Shown here: positions 5,400 through 7,263 of the stretch, piece by piece
How the letters are laid out: each line of letters starts with the position of its first letter
Position numbering within the stretch: the stretch's first letter is position 1
Source: an uncultured Bacteroidales bacterium
GTDB lineage: Bacteria > Bacteroidota > Bacteroidia > Bacteroidales > UBA932
Reading direction: 5' to 3'
Assembly: GCA_946545765.1 (NCBI GenBank)
Contig: CAMNNS010000070.1
Coordinates: 1-7,263 of the forward strand
Length of the DNA: 7,263 nucleotides
Translations under genes and position numbers: made by a program
The notes under the pieces: model-generated
What the model was told of the DNA's origin: nothing
Database searches by the model: none
Seen by the model: only the letters and a program-made list of their open reading frames with translations

Positions 5400-7263
5400 T
5401 TATTCAAATCTTTGGTTAAGAAGTTCTAACATTTTTATAGCAGAATAAGAAATTCTTGTCCCAGGACCAAAAATTGCAGCTGCACCAGATTTATAAAGTG
5501 CATCATAATCTTGTGCAGGGATAACACCACCTGCAACAACAATAATGTCCTCTCTTCCAAGCTTTTTAAGTTCTTTGATAATTTGAGGAACTAATGTCTT
5601 ATGTCCTGCAGCTAAAGAAGATACACCTACAATATGTACATCATTCTCAACCGCTTGTTTTGCTGCCTCTGCAGGAGTTTGGAATAAAGGACCCATATCA
5701 ACATCAAATCCGCAATCTGCATAACCTGTTGCCACTACCTTAGCACCTCTATCATGACCATCTTGCCCTAATTTTGCAATCATTATACGAGGTTGACGAC
5801 CCTCTTTCTTTGCAAATTGAGCAACCATTTTCTTAGCTTTTTCAAATTCGCTATCTTTCTTAACTTCTGACGAATAAACACCTACATTCATACGTATTTT
5901 AGCTGTGTATCTTCCTACTATCTCTTCGCAAGCATCAGAAATTTCACCCAAAGATGCTCTTGCTTTAGCTGCTTCTACAGCAAGCTCTAACAAATTACCT
6001 TTTTTGCTTCTAACTGCTTCTGTGATAGCTTTAAGACATTGTTCAACTTTTTTATTATCTCTGTTCTTTCTAAGTTCTGCTAAACGGGCAACTTGTTGCT
6101 CTCTAACTTTAGCATTGTCTATATCAAGAATCTTGATAGGATCTTCGTGTTCAAGACGATATTTATTAAGACCTACAATAGTCTCCTCACCAGAGTCTAT
6201 GCGTGCTTGTTTACGAGCCGCTGCCTCTTCTATTCTTAATTTAGGAATACCAGTCTCGATAGCTTTAGCCATACCACCAAGTTGCTCAACTTCTTGAATA
6301 TGTGCCCATGCTTTATGAGCAAGTTCATTAGTTAATGACTCAATGTAATATGAACCAGCCCATGGATCTATAGAGCGACAAACATGTGTCTCTTGTTGAA
6401 TATAAATCTGAGTATTTCTTGCAATTCTGGCAGAGAAATCTGTAGGAAGTGCAATAGCCTCATCGAGAGCATTTGTATGTAAACTTTGAGTGTGTCCAAG
6501 GGCTGCACCCATAGCCTCTATACAAGTTCTCGCAACATTGTTAAATGGATCTTGTTCAGTTAAAGACCAGCCCGATGTTTGGCAATGTGTTCTTAAACTT
6601 AAACTCTTAGGATTTTTAGGGTTAAACTGATTAACAATCTTTGCCCAGAGCATTCTTGCTGCTCTCATTTTTGCAATCTCCATAAAGTGGTTAGTACCAA
6701 TAGCCCAGAAGAAAGATAAACGAGGAGCAAATTTATCTACATCTATACCTGCTTTAATACCTGTTCTTAAATATTCAAGACCATCTGCAAGTGTATATGC
6801 CATCTCAATATCGTTGGTAGCACCCGCCTCTTGCATGTGGTAACCCGATATAGAGATAGAGTTGAATTTAGGCATATATTGAGAGGTGTAAGCAAATATA
6901 TCTCCAATTATTCTCATTGAGAATTCAGGTGGATAGATATAAGTGTTACGCACCATAAACTCTTTAAGAATATCGTTTTGGATAGTACCTGCCATTTCCT
7001 CAAGCTTAACTCCTTGCTCTAAACCTGCAACAATGTAGAAAGCCATAATTGGCAACACTGCACCGTTCATAGTCATAGATACAGACATTTTTCCAAGAGG
7101 AATTTGATCGAATAATATCTTCATATCCTCTACAGAACAGATACTTACGCCTGCTTTACCAACATCACCAACCACACGCTGATTATCTGCATTATATCCT
7201 CTATGAGTAGGAAGGTCAAATGCTACAGATAGTCCTTTTTGTCCAGCTGCAAGATTTCTTCTG
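5400..7263 (-). CDS. mutB: Methylmalonyl-CoA mutase large subunit, 5' end beyond the window
   Basis: The adenosylcobalamin-dependent large subunit that interconverts succinyl-CoA and (R)-methylmalonyl-CoA, the key carbon rearrangement of the succinate-propionate route. The frame is open to the right edge (first whole codon 7262-7260), giving 620 residues. By comparison with the ~715-730-residue family, roughly 100 N-terminal residues are missing, including the conserved active-site tyrosine region. The visible part starts within the substrate-binding TIM barrel (GLSVAFDLPTHRGY). It has VRNTYIYPP with the CoA-ester-binding arginine (residue 105 here) and SGYHMQEAGA with the catalytic histidine (142); their 37-residue spacing equals that of Arg207/His244 in the Propionibacterium enzyme. 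The C-terminal B12 domain carries the DXHXXG motif DGHDRG (501-506), with His503 as the lower cobalt ligand, and GVSSLAAGH and VVAGGVIP in the Rossmann-like fold. The internal GTG at 7175 is only a valine in RVVGDVGKAG, not a start. In Bacteroidales the small subunit mutA usually lies immediately upstream, here off the right edge. The gene ends in a strong terminator. Confidence 0.97.
   Translation of the reverse strand, partial: RRNLAAGQKGLSVAFDLPTHRGYNADNQRVVGDVGKAGVSICSVEDMKILFDQIPLGKMSVSMTMNGAVLPIMAFYIVAGLEQGVKLEEMAGTIQNDILKEFMVRNTYIYPPEFSMRIIGDIFAYTSQYMPKFNSISISGYHMQEAGATNDIEMAYTLADGLEYLRTGIKAGIDVDKFAPRLSFFWAIGTNHFMEIAKMRAARMLWAKIVNQFNPKNPKSLSLRTHCQTSGWSLTEQDPFNNVARTCIEAMGAALGHTQSLHTNALDEAIALPTDFSARIARNTQIYIQQETHVCRSIDPWAGSYYIESLTNELAHKAWAHIQEVEQLGGMAKAIETGIPKLRIEEAAARKQARIDSGEETIVGLNKYRLEHEDPIKILDIDNAKVREQQVARLAELRKNRDNKKVEQCLKAITEAVRSKKGNLLELAVEAAKARASLGEISDACEEIVGRYTAKIRMNVGVYSSEVKKDSEFEKAKKMVAQFAKKEGRQPRIMIAKLGQDGHDRGAKVVATGYADCGFDVDMGPLFQTPAEAAKQAVENDVHIVGVSSLAAGHKTLVPQIIKELKKLGREDIIVVAGGVIPAQDYDALYKSGAAAIFGPGTRISYSAIKMLELLNQRFE

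Noticed and set aside
5905..6297. 130-codon plus-strand open frame opposite mutB
   Set aside because: It is antisense to a strongly conserved part of mutB, has a Ser/Leu-rich low-information composition and no recognisable domain.
7173..7175. GTG as a possible start of mutB
   Set aside because: The frame continues without a stop to the right edge and encodes conserved mutase sequence (GLSVAFDLPTHRGY), so this GTG is an internal valine.

Overview
The window looks like a chromosomal segment from an AT-rich, strictly anaerobic, fermentative member of the Bacteroidales. Four signs point there. The proteins have Bacteroidetes-like character: a ParE with an EGNSASGT TOPRIM signature, a short PlsC-like acyltransferase and a TolC-like protein with SPI-type export. 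The promoter in front of parE matches the Bacteroidetes sigma-ABfr pattern (TTTG, 20 bases, TAnnTTTG). No start has a clear Shine-Dalgarno sequence. Methylmalonyl-CoA mutase and a group B-like [FeFe] hydrogenase fit succinate/propionate fermentation with H2 turnover. The genus cannot be fixed from this sequence.

All five recognisable genes lie on the minus strand, so transcription runs from right to left. From the right edge: (1) the large subunit of methylmalonyl-CoA mutase (mutB), whose first ~100 residues lie beyond the window, ending in a strong hairpin/T-tract terminator; (2) a ~200-base intergenic stretch with that terminator and a probable promoter; (3) a 481-residue multi-cluster [FeFe] hydrogenase; (4) DNA topoisomerase IV subunit B (parE) with its own well-formed promoter; (5) a PlsC-like acyltransferase whose start overlaps the parE stop by 8 bases; (6) a TolC-family outer-membrane efflux protein that breaks off after about 300 residues and continues in frame into a charged stretch and a terminal hydrophobic segment. 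The last 111 bases at the left edge hold no gene that I can support.

Functionally, mutB and the hydrogenase are central fermentation genes in separate transcription units: mutB is closed by its terminator, and the hydrogenase and parE each have their own promoter signal. parE, the acyltransferase and the tolC-like gene probably form a leftward operon (8-base overlap, then a 45-base gap) joining chromosome decatenation to envelope functions. This is more likely a housekeeping neighbourhood than a functional system. I see no mobile element, CRISPR array, RNA gene or defence locus. The item most worth checking is the TolC-like protein with an apparently replaced C-terminus. The hydrogenase is the most biologically interesting intact gene.
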